Shown here: positions 54,237 through 61,961 of the stretch, piece after piece
How positions within the stretch are numbered: position 1 is the stretch's first letter
Layout: each line of letters opens with the position of its first letter
Assembly (NCBI RefSeq): GCF_001922575.1
Contig: NZ_MRCI01000001.1
Span: forward strand, 2,480,001 to 2,544,000
DNA: 64,000 nt
Reading direction: 5' to 3'
Source: Neptunomonas phycophila
GTDB lineage: Bacteria > Pseudomonadota > Gammaproteobacteria > Pseudomonadales > Balneatricaceae
The notes under the pieces: generated by a model
Told to the model about the DNA's origin: nothing
The model's database searches: none
The model's input: only the letters and a program-made list of their open reading frames with translations
Position numbers and translations under genes: made by a program

Positions 54237-54271
54237 TTTAAGGTAGCCAGTGCATCCCAAGCTACCTTAAA
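54237..54271. other. long intercistronic hairpin
   Basis: TTTAAGGTAGC (54237-54247) and GCTACCTTAAA (54261-54271) form a perfect 11-bp stem with a 13-base loop, 42 bases after the dioxygenase stop (minus sense). On the minus strand it is followed by A residues and not T, so it is not a standard terminator. It may protect mRNA ends or be an operator-like site for the MFS gene. Confidence 0.6.
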
Positions 54272-54312
54272 CAGCCTATTTCAAACCTTTTTTTATAGCT
54301 ATTTGGTTCTTA

Positions 54313-55266
54313 CTAATCATAATCTCCATTGTGTGGTGTATCTTTGCCCGGCGACCATTTTTCACGGTAGCGCAGTAAAAATGCTTGCGATGCGTCCGCA
54401 CCCATAGGCGAAGTACGCGGCTCCCAGTTATGATCATGTAGGTCCATATCTGCATCCATTTCAATATGACACCCAAACGGGCTATTGAAATACCAGAACC
54501 AATTAGAACCAAATATATGACGACCAGGCCCCCAAAATGCTTGGTAACCTTTCTCAACAAATTGAGATCCGTTCTGCATTACTTCTGTTGGACCGCCAAA
54601 ATGGAATGTGAAATGCTCTACACCTTTCATGAAAGGAGGAGCGCCAATTAAGAAGTGCGTGTGATGATCGAGCGTTCCGGCTGGCTGCAAAAACGGCCCA
54701 GCTCCCTCAAAGCGGTCGGTGCATCGAAAACCTAAGCGCTCTACATAAAACGCTTCAGCCTTAACTGGGTCAGGAACAAAGTAAACGATGTGTGATAACG
54801 TGCGTGGCCTAATTGGGCCCGCTTCAGTATTTATAGCGCGATGATTAACTGGCCTTTGGAAAGGTGAGCCAGGTACATTGGCTATCTCGCCTGATAAATT
54901 AACTGCTTTACGCTGTGTTACTTGGAAGCCAATCACAAACCCAGAATCATCAGTTGATTCAATAGAACCGTCAGCCAGCTGACGTACGTCTCGGTCTCTA
55001 CTCAACTCAACACGAATAGCCTCTATAGTGCTTTCGTCAGCGACACCCATAACCGTTTTACGCATCATACAGCCATTGCCTATGCTGGCAGGCAAGCTAT
55101 CATCATCAGTATGGGCCAATACAACCGCAGTTCCGTCTAAGGCTTCAAAGCGGCCACCCGCTTCTGTAACACCTACCGGGATTAAGCCGTAATCTGTTAA
55201 AAACGTTGAGCATGCTGCCACATCGTCGACACCAAAAATAATGGTTTCTAACCCTACAATCTTCAT
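54313..55266 (-). CDS. second extradiol-type VOC dioxygenase
   Basis: A 317-residue two-module VOC protein. The C-terminal module has His in LSHIVYFVPDP, His in GVEHFTFHFGG and Glu in CHIEMDADMD, the Fe(II) triad of extradiol enzymes. The N-terminal module (LETIIFGVDDVAACSTFL) is degenerate. The ATG giving MKIVGLE has AAGGA eight bases upstream; a longer frame would overlap the hydrolase gene. It lies 11 bases after the alpha/beta hydrolase gene. A role in cleaving a different ring intermediate from that of the 38323 enzyme is inferred. Confidence 0.88.
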   Translation of the reverse strand: MKIVGLETIIFGVDDVAACSTFLTDYGLIPVGVTEAGGRFEALDGTAVVLAHTDDDSLPASIGNGCMMRKTVMGVADESTIEAIRVELSRDRDVRQLADGSIESTDDSGFVIGFQVTQRKAVNLSGEIANVPGSPFQRPVNHRAINTEAGPIRPRTLSHIVYFVPDPVKAEAFYVERLGFRCTDRFEGAGPFLQPAGTLDHHTHFLIGAPPFMKGVEHFTFHFGGPTEVMQNGSQFVEKGYQAFWGPGRHIFGSNWFWYFNSPFGCHIEMDADMDLHDHNWEPRTSPMGADASQAFLLRYREKWSPGKDTPHNGDYD

Positions 55267-55277
55267 TTTTATTATCC

Positions 55278-56435
55278 TTAGGCCGTATGACCTTGTAACG
55301 TCTCTGCCACCCAATCCGCGATATATGCTCCTGCATTTGCGGAGTTATCAAAGCTAGAGTGCTGTACCCCGCCTTCACGGTCCGTAAAAATTTTTAGCTC
55401 ACGCTTTGGGCTATTAATGAGTTGTTCGTAAGTACGATGAGCCCATTTCAAAGGGATCTGAGAATCTTTTTCACCGTGAGTAACAAGAAACGGGACTTTT
55501 ATGCGATCTAACACACCATCTAGGTGTACGTTTTCAGCAATTTCCATGAACTCATCCATATCTTTTGCACCCCACACCCAACGCACATGTTCCCAATAAT
55601 GAGGAACAGGGAAGCTGCCTTCTTTTTCAAGACGACGTTTTTGGACATCACGCCAATCATGGTTAGCGCCCCAAACAACACCACAAGCAAAGCGAGGTTC
55701 AAATGCAACCGCACGCGGACAGTAGTAACCGCCTAATGAAACACCTTCCATGCCAATGCGTTTAGCATCAATTTCATCTCGCGCTTCCAACCAATCAACA
55801 ACACGGCTAGCCCAATGCTCGCTGTCGTAGCGGGCGGTTAGCCCATGTAAGCGAATGGCTTCACCCGTGCCGGGTTGGTCCACAATAAGGGAGGAGACAC
55901 CGCGCTGAGCTAGCCAACGAGGCATGCCAACGCGGTATTTCATTTCTTTGGTTGAGTCCAGACCATTCACTTGCACCAAGATAGGAGCTTTACCCTCAAC
56001 ACCTTCGGCACGTACATACAATGCAGAAAGATGCTTACCTTCATAAGGAATCTCAACGCGTTCACAGTTTTCTTTTGAGAGCTCAAGTCCCCGCGCGAAA
56101 ATGCTCAAGAAACGCTGATAAAGCGCTTCACGACCAGGAGAACCATGACCTTGCAGGCGCTCAGCCGTTAAATAGTAGGTAGCGGCGCGGCCATATTTGT
56201 CACCCGCTGAAATTAAACGACCCCGTTCTTCATCTTCTGCTGCGAGCTCACACAATTTATCAGCCATGCGCTCCCAGCTTTCACGAAACGCTTTTGAACC
56301 CGCGGCATCTTTAGCCTTTGCTGCCTCTTGCAATGGCGCACACATTTCTTGGATTTCACCAATACGAGCGCCCATTTCTAAGGCAAGGTTAATGGATAAA
56401 TCCCAAGGGTAGTTGGTAGGGAAATAACGAAACAT
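55278..56435 (-). CDS. alpha/beta hydrolase, C-C hydrolase-like (pseudooxynicotine hydrolase type)
   Basis: A 385-residue hydrolase with an N-terminal helical domain of about 140 residues and a catalytic domain. The nucleophile is in GMEGVSLGGYYCPR, the acid in VTHGEKDSQIP and the base in GGVQHSSFDN. This architecture matches 2,6-dihydroxypseudooxynicotine hydrolase and related C-C hydrolases that split ring-cleavage or diketone products. It is encoded directly before an extradiol dioxygenase, so action on the cleavage product is plausible. A 154-base gap precedes it with no clear gene. Confidence 0.85.
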   Translation of the reverse strand: MFRYFPTNYPWDLSINLALEMGARIGEIQEMCAPLQEAAKAKDAAGSKAFRESWERMADKLCELAAEDEERGRLISAGDKYGRAATYYLTAERLQGHGSPGREALYQRFLSIFARGLELSKENCERVEIPYEGKHLSALYVRAEGVEGKAPILVQVNGLDSTKEMKYRVGMPRWLAQRGVSSLIVDQPGTGEAIRLHGLTARYDSEHWASRVVDWLEARDEIDAKRIGMEGVSLGGYYCPRAVAFEPRFACGVVWGANHDWRDVQKRRLEKEGSFPVPHYWEHVRWVWGAKDMDEFMEIAENVHLDGVLDRIKVPFLVTHGEKDSQIPLKWAHRTYEQLINSPKRELKIFTDREGGVQHSSFDNSANAGAYIADWVAETLQGHTA

Positions 56436-56589
56436 AAAAACTCCAAAAAAGTGAGACTAAAAGGCGTAAAAGCTTCAGGATAAAATTTGTGTTTGAAAGC
56501 CAAGGAAAACCTAGGAAGCAACGTAATCACGAAGGGGGAGATGAAAACGTTACAACCTAGATGTATTTCACTACTAAACTAGCTCAGCT

Positions 56590-57951
56590 TTATCGGGTAC
56601 CTTGCCTAGCCAAACCCTGCCCTGTAAACGTTGAGGTTGGAAGGCGCTCAACGGGTCTGCTTTGAAACTTCTTCTCATTCATAACGTTGGCTAGGTAAGC
56701 TTCTCCAGAAAGGAGGTTATAGAACCCCATCGTCCGCGCAATTGTTCCTGGGAAATCAGGCATTACATAGTTGAACTGATACAACGTTTTCCACAGATCA
56801 CCGTTCGAGTCCCAGCGATCTCCCAAGGACGCTTGCCAAGTGTCTTCGTCAACATAATAAACACTGCGCACGGCCTGATGGCGCTTGCCTTCAGCCAAGG
56901 TTGCCTCAACCACCCAAACACGGTGCAGCTCCCAGCGAACGGCTTCTGGATTCAAGTGATTGCCGGTGATGAGATCCTCATCGCTATATTGCAAAAAGCG
57001 ATTCATGTTGTAAGGGATCAGCAGCTCTTTTTTGCCTAATAACTTCCAATTAAAGAGCTCTGTTTTACCCGAGAAAACGCTTAACTCATCAAACGACATC
57101 AGACCAGCTGTCGCAGGGGTTGGCGTATCGCAACAGGCATTGGGCAGCTTACGAACACGTCGCTGACCGGACAAATAAACATAAGATTGGCTTTTGTCAG
57201 CATCTATATTTGTACGACCGACTATTCGCTCACCAGCACGGATTGGCGGGCCATAGTTTTCTAAATTAACTTCCCAAAAGTAGCCATCAAAGCTGTCACT
57301 ACTGCCGTCTTTAAAGTAATAAGGCATTTGGTTTTTTAGAAAACCATCAGTCGTTAATACAACCTTGCCATTGGAAGTAATTTGATACTGATTGATTTCA
57401 GTTTCCCAGCTACTTCCTTTCCACGACAGACGGTGGTTGTTAATTACTTCCAAACCACTTTGTGGAATTGGGAATGGAACCCCCCCATAGGCCCCAGAAA
57501 TATTATGGCCGTCTAGGGTCGCTTTTTGCGCATTCTGAGCCGTGAAGTCGTAAACCCAATCTGGAGCCACCGCCGTTCGATGCGTAGGATAAACATCAAG
57601 CCGATAAGAGTCGGGATACTTTTTCAGCATTGCTTTAATGCCATCGCTCAACTTATCTGCATACTGATCCATATTGCTGAACGTAACCGAATAAAGGGGT
57701 TTTTCATCTTTAAAAGGATCTGCCCGCTTACCTCCTGCTACTTCTCCAGGTATTTTTTGGTTAAAGCCCCCTGTCCATGCAGGGATAGATCCGTCAGCAT
57801 TGCCTGCTTTTTCAGCCCCAAAAGGGGTTAGATCAGCCCCTAATCGCGCCGCTTCTTCCGGGCTAACAGCGGCGTGAGCCATCATTGAAAAACAACCTAG
57901 TACCGTAGATGCTACAAGAACACTAAGAGGATGTTTTTTATTGTTATTCAT
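56590..57951 (-). CDS. DUF1329 envelope protein
   Basis: A 453-residue exported protein. Signal peptide: VLVASTVLGCFSMMAHA. The mature start, VSPEEAARLGADLTPFGAEK, is the DUF1329 signature; later RKLPNACCDTPTPATAGL and DEDTWQASLGDRWDSNGDLW are also typical. The fold is related to lipoprotein carriers such as LolB. The ATG has GGAG six bases upstream; a TTG four codons earlier is not needed. It follows the DUF1302 gene by 14 bases. It probably shuttles a hydrophobic substrate in the periplasm. Confidence 0.92.
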   Translation of the reverse strand: MNNNKKHPLSVLVASTVLGCFSMMAHAAVSPEEAARLGADLTPFGAEKAGNADGSIPAWTGGFNQKIPGEVAGGKRADPFKDEKPLYSVTFSNMDQYADKLSDGIKAMLKKYPDSYRLDVYPTHRTAVAPDWVYDFTAQNAQKATLDGHNISGAYGGVPFPIPQSGLEVINNHRLSWKGSSWETEINQYQITSNGKVVLTTDGFLKNQMPYYFKDGSSDSFDGYFWEVNLENYGPPIRAGERIVGRTNIDADKSQSYVYLSGQRRVRKLPNACCDTPTPATAGLMSFDELSVFSGKTELFNWKLLGKKELLIPYNMNRFLQYSDEDLITGNHLNPEAVRWELHRVWVVEATLAEGKRHQAVRSVYYVDEDTWQASLGDRWDSNGDLWKTLYQFNYVMPDFPGTIARTMGFYNLLSGEAYLANVMNEKKFQSRPVERLPTSTFTGQGLARQGTR

Positions 57952-57965
57952 TGCATTCTCCAAAA

Positions 57966-59579
57966 TTAGAAAGTGGTGCTTATAGAAGCGGAGATAAAGT
58001 TTCGGTCTTTAAGAGCCTGTTTATATTGAGCTTTTGGTGGTGAGCCCTCGTCATCCAAGAAGGCGCCTTTCGGGCCATAATAAGAAACGAAATTCAGCGA
58101 GGCATTCCATTTATTCAAGTACAATGCATTCACGCCAATGTTGATATCGCCGCCGCCATCAACACCAAAAGCAGGCCCTATAGCAGAAGATTTACCCCAA
58201 GTACGGCTAATACCAATAGACGGTGTTAAATCCAGCCCATCAAATACCTGCCTATAGGTAGGTCGATAAACGAGTCTCATACCAATAGCTGATTTATCAG
58301 CATTAGTGTTTAACATGTCTGCATTTTCAGTTGTTTTAAGGCGGGTATTCCAAGCAATTTCACCAAGAAAAGAAGCTTCCTGAGCAATAAAAGAAGGTAC
58401 GTTCGCGATCCAGCTAAACTGCGCATGAGCGGTTTCACCCACGGCGTAGCCTGGGTTTTTATTGTTGTCGTACTGGTTAGGTACGTCGAATGTCTGACCT
58501 TTACTGGCTAATGGAGTGTTACGACGATACGAAACCTCCCCGGCCAAACTCCAACGGCCCACGGTTTTTGCAACACTGAAACCATAAGCTTCAATGTTTT
58601 CAGCAAATACCCAGCGGTAAGTACCCGAACCTGGGCCTGTCGGCATAAAGTAGTTATTACTCGGAGCGGTTGCATGATAACGAGTAGCATAGAGACCATA
58701 GTCAGTCTCAGTATCAAAATCTGAATAGCGCAACTGGATACCGTATTGCCCTGAATCAGATGCATCCATATCGTGTTCATTAATAAACGCAAAAGGACCA
58801 AAGGTATTAATTCGCTCGCCTTCTAATGCATCACCTGCCGACAAAAATGCGCCTGCCGGTAACAAACGAGATTTTTCCCACTCATATCCAACATAAGCAC
58901 CTAACGACATAGATTCTGATAAAGGAACATCTAAAGACACTTTACCGGTAGGACGGAGTGTTTCTTTGAATTGAGAATTTGGGACAGATGATAACTTAAC
59001 GACATCTACAGGCCCTTGACCACCAGCAATGCCATTACCGCCATAGAATAAACTTTCACCCCACAGCAAGGTGTGCCGACCAATTCGGATCGTCCCATCC
59101 ATTCCATCTACAAAAGGGAAGCGTGCATACACGAAAGCATCTAGAATTTCGGCATCACCCCCCATCACCTCTTCTGCCTTGTCGGAGAATTCCTTCGCGG
59201 GTGTATGATTAGATGTGCCATCTACATTGTCGTTATCAGTCGAACCATGGTAGACATCATCGTACCAAGCAGCACCAGTAACGCGCACACCAAACCTATC
59301 TTTATACGAAGCATCAAACTGAGTTAATAAATCGAGACGGTTAGACACCATGCCTTTATCAAAGTTATTGTTACCATCATTTTGGTTTTTATTAGAGTCA
59401 CCATCAGTTAAGGCCGCTGAGGCATCTTTAACACGAAATGATGTACTGTATTTGATGGTGTTATCCAAACTAATTCTAAGGTCAGGGTTACCTGTCTCAA
59501 AATTAAAGGCGTATGCACTGCTCGCACTTGAGGCAATAGCTAAAGCAACTAACTTTAGCCTAAACGGCGTTTTAGTCAT
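57966..59579 (-). CDS. DUF1302 outer-membrane beta-barrel protein
   Basis: A 537-residue protein. The ATG (MTKTPFRLK) follows AGGTG by six bases. A signal peptide ends at SAYA before FNFETGNPDLRISLDNTIKY, the usual DUF1302 opening. The body has alternating strands with aromatic girdles, RIGRHTLLWGESLFYG (highly conserved) and a C-terminal Phe (ISASISTTF), as in outer-membrane barrels. Likely a channel for hydrophobic compounds. Promoter lies in the 148-base gap to the divergent LysR gene. Confidence 0.92.
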   Translation of the reverse strand: MTKTPFRLKLVALAIASSASSAYAFNFETGNPDLRISLDNTIKYSTSFRVKDASAALTDGDSNKNQNDGNNNFDKGMVSNRLDLLTQFDASYKDRFGVRVTGAAWYDDVYHGSTDNDNVDGTSNHTPAKEFSDKAEEVMGGDAEILDAFVYARFPFVDGMDGTIRIGRHTLLWGESLFYGGNGIAGGQGPVDVVKLSSVPNSQFKETLRPTGKVSLDVPLSESMSLGAYVGYEWEKSRLLPAGAFLSAGDALEGERINTFGPFAFINEHDMDASDSGQYGIQLRYSDFDTETDYGLYATRYHATAPSNNYFMPTGPGSGTYRWVFAENIEAYGFSVAKTVGRWSLAGEVSYRRNTPLASKGQTFDVPNQYDNNKNPGYAVGETAHAQFSWIANVPSFIAQEASFLGEIAWNTRLKTTENADMLNTNADKSAIGMRLVYRPTYRQVFDGLDLTPSIGISRTWGKSSAIGPAFGVDGGGDINIGVNALYLNKWNASLNFVSYYGPKGAFLDDEGSPPKAQYKQALKDRNFISASISTTF

Positions 59580-59727
59580 TATATTCACCTGCATTCCTCT
59601 GTATTTTATTTTTATCATTTAGGAAGCTTACAATTTAATTGACTTCAACCTTTCAGAAAAACCCTTTAAACTGAATCAACCATTCGATACCATCGAACGA
59701 TAAAAATAATAAATTCGGAGTTTTTTC

Positions 59728-60651
59728 ATGCGTTTTAAAAAACTTGATCTCAATTTGCTAGTAGCATTGGATACACTTCTTTCTGAGCAAAGCATCACGA
59801 AAGGTGCGCAAAAGTTAAACATGAGCCCATCCGCGTTAAGCAACTCCTTATCTCGGCTAAGGGAATACTTTGAAGACGATTTACTAACGCAAATTGGTAG
59901 GAAAATGGTGATTACCCCACTGGGCGAAAACTTAAAGGTGCAAGTACGTAATGCGCTGTACAACATAGAAAGTACTATTCTTATTCAACCTAGTTTCAAC
60001 CCCCAAACCACCGACCGCATCTTTAGCATTTACTGCTCAGATTACACACAAACAGTTTTGGCCCCGCATGTGTTAGAACTTGTGGGCAAACAGAAAAGTA
60101 CGGCTCGTTTTGAGTTCTTAGCCCAAGTCGAAAAGCCTGACGAACAACTCGAGCAAGGCACAGCTGACTTATTAATCATCCCTTCAAACTTTGTTTCCAA
60201 GCAACATACCAGTGAGGTACTACACGAAGAGGAGTTTGTTTGCGTTGTATGGAAGCACAGCCAAATAGCAAAGGGAGAACTCACACCCGAAAAATATGCA
60301 GAAGCCGGTCATGTTTTGATGCGACCCGCTGCTGTTAAAAAGGACTTCTTTGAAACCGTTTTTGCGCCAAAATACAATATAAATCGCCGATTAGTGGCTA
60401 CCACTTCAAGCTTTGCGTCTCTCCCTGCCTTAGTGATTGGTTCTGAAAATATTGCAACGATACACGCGAGGCTGGCCCAAAAAATGTCAAAAGTTTGGCC
60501 TCTGAAAATACTGGCATTACCCTTTGATATACCACCGATGAAGCAGTCTGTTCAGTGGCATCAGTATAGAAATAATGACGAAGGATTAATGTGGTTGATT
60601 CAAACGCTAAGGGAAGCAACAACCAATATGGACTTAGAGCAAAAGGTCTAA
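59728..60651 (+). CDS. LysR-family regulator, NahR/NodD-like
   Basis: A 307-residue LysR protein that starts MRFKKLDLNLLVALDTLLSE with HTH SITKGAQKLNMSPSALSNSL. It is the third NahR/NodD-type regulator of the cluster. It is divergent from the DUF1302-DUF1329 envelope genes and very likely controls that long minus-strand operon. Convergent with the sulfatase-maturase gene; the 54-base gap holds no clear terminator. Confidence 0.9.
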   Translation: MRFKKLDLNLLVALDTLLSEQSITKGAQKLNMSPSALSNSLSRLREYFEDDLLTQIGRKMVITPLGENLKVQVRNALYNIESTILIQPSFNPQTTDRIFSIYCSDYTQTVLAPHVLELVGKQKSTARFEFLAQVEKPDEQLEQGTADLLIIPSNFVSKQHTSEVLHEEEFVCVVWKHSQIAKGELTPEKYAEAGHVLMRPAAVKKDFFETVFAPKYNINRRLVATTSSFASLPALVIGSENIATIHARLAQKMSKVWPLKILALPFDIPPMKQSVQWHQYRNNDEGLMWLIQTLREATTNMDLEQKV

Positions 60652-60705
60652 AGCGCCCTAGGGATAGACGCTACGCAACCGGCAACCTTGAGTGGACGAA
60701 AGCAG

Positions 60706-61929
60706 TTAAGAATAAAATCGTTTCTTAATTTCTTGCTTTACTTTTTTAATAGGTAATTGATGGTGCAACATCTCTAACGTGTCGGCCATGCGTGGAACAG
60801 CGTGGGAAAAATGGACTTTAAAACCTTCACATAAGTAATTGCGATTTTGACGTCCATCGCTAGACACTTCAAACCGATGCTTAGGGCAACCGCCATGACA
60901 CACATGGCGGACCTCACACGCTAAGCAGTCCGTACTAATATTAGTCAATTTATCTTGTCCAAACTGGAGATTTTGCGGCAAATTGACTAAATCAATTAAC
61001 GACGTTTGATTTACATTACCCAGCTTATGTTCTGGATATACGTAATGATCGCACGAGTACACATCACCATTGGATTCCATTGCAAGTCCATTGCCGCACG
61101 TTTCGCTAAAGACGCAAGCGCCTGGACGCCCCGCCATTTGGCTCATCGTTTGCTCAAAGTTCATCACAAATATTTTCCCTAGATCATTTTTAATCCAGTG
61201 ATCAAAAATCGCATTGAGAAATGAACCATAAGCCTTAGCAGGCACAGACCATTCGGCCAAGTTTGACTCGCCGTTGAAGGTAGGCTGGATCAGTGTAAGT
61301 CCGTTACTGTCGGGCAAAACCGCTTTGCGCTCTACTAAAGGAATGAACTGCATGTATTGGCTGCCAATACGCTTAAGAAAAGCATAGACATTTAAGGGAC
61401 GTTTCACATTTTCGGCATTTACAACTGTGAGGGTATTAAAATCCACCTGATATTGTTTGAGCAACTCAATACCTTTAAGCGTTTCGTCAAAAGTGCTTTT
61501 CCCTTTACGCGATAGACGATAGGTATCATTACTAATCCGATCACCATCAATTGATATACCAATCAAAAATTGGTGTTCTTTAAAAAAAGAGGCCCATTGC
61601 GCATCAATTAACGTCCCATTTGTTTGCAACGAATTTACAATGCGTTTAAAGCCTTTGTATTTTTCTTGAAAATCAACTGCTTGACGAAAGAAATCAAGAC
61701 CAAGCAAGGTCGGCTCACCACCTTGCCACACAAACTCAACAACCTCGCTTTTTTGGGATTGAATCTGATCACGAATATAATTCTCTAATGTGTCGTGATT
61801 CATGCGCCATTGTTTTTTCCTATTTGGATATAACTTCTCTTTTTCCAAATAGAAGCAATAAGAGCAATCAATATTACACACCGAGCTGCTCGGCTTAGCC
61901 ATCACGCCAAAGTTATTAATTCGCACCAT
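60706..61929 (-). CDS. anaerobic sulfatase-maturating enzyme (radical SAM/SPASM)
   Basis: A 407-residue radical SAM enzyme. The [4Fe-4S] SAM site is C18-x3-C22-x2-C25 (VCNIDCSYCFY). The C-terminal SPASM domain carries further cysteines (CGNGLAMESNGDVYSCDHYV, CLACEVRHVCHGGCPKH). It converts the active-site Cys of a sulfatase to formylglycine without oxygen. It starts 32 bases after the sulfatase stop on the same strand, and that sulfatase has the Cys-type motif, so the two fit as enzyme and substrate. Confidence 0.93.
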   Translation of the reverse strand: MVRINNFGVMAKPSSSVCNIDCSYCFYLEKEKLYPNRKKQWRMNHDTLENYIRDQIQSQKSEVVEFVWQGGEPTLLGLDFFRQAVDFQEKYKGFKRIVNSLQTNGTLIDAQWASFFKEHQFLIGISIDGDRISNDTYRLSRKGKSTFDETLKGIELLKQYQVDFNTLTVVNAENVKRPLNVYAFLKRIGSQYMQFIPLVERKAVLPDSNGLTLIQPTFNGESNLAEWSVPAKAYGSFLNAIFDHWIKNDLGKIFVMNFEQTMSQMAGRPGACVFSETCGNGLAMESNGDVYSCDHYVYPEHKLGNVNQTSLIDLVNLPQNLQFGQDKLTNISTDCLACEVRHVCHGGCPKHRFEVSSDGRQNRNYLCEGFKVHFSHAVPRMADTLEMLHHQLPIKKVKQEIKKRFYS

Positions 61930-61961
61930 CAGATCAATCCCGTCTGTATCAAGATATTAAC

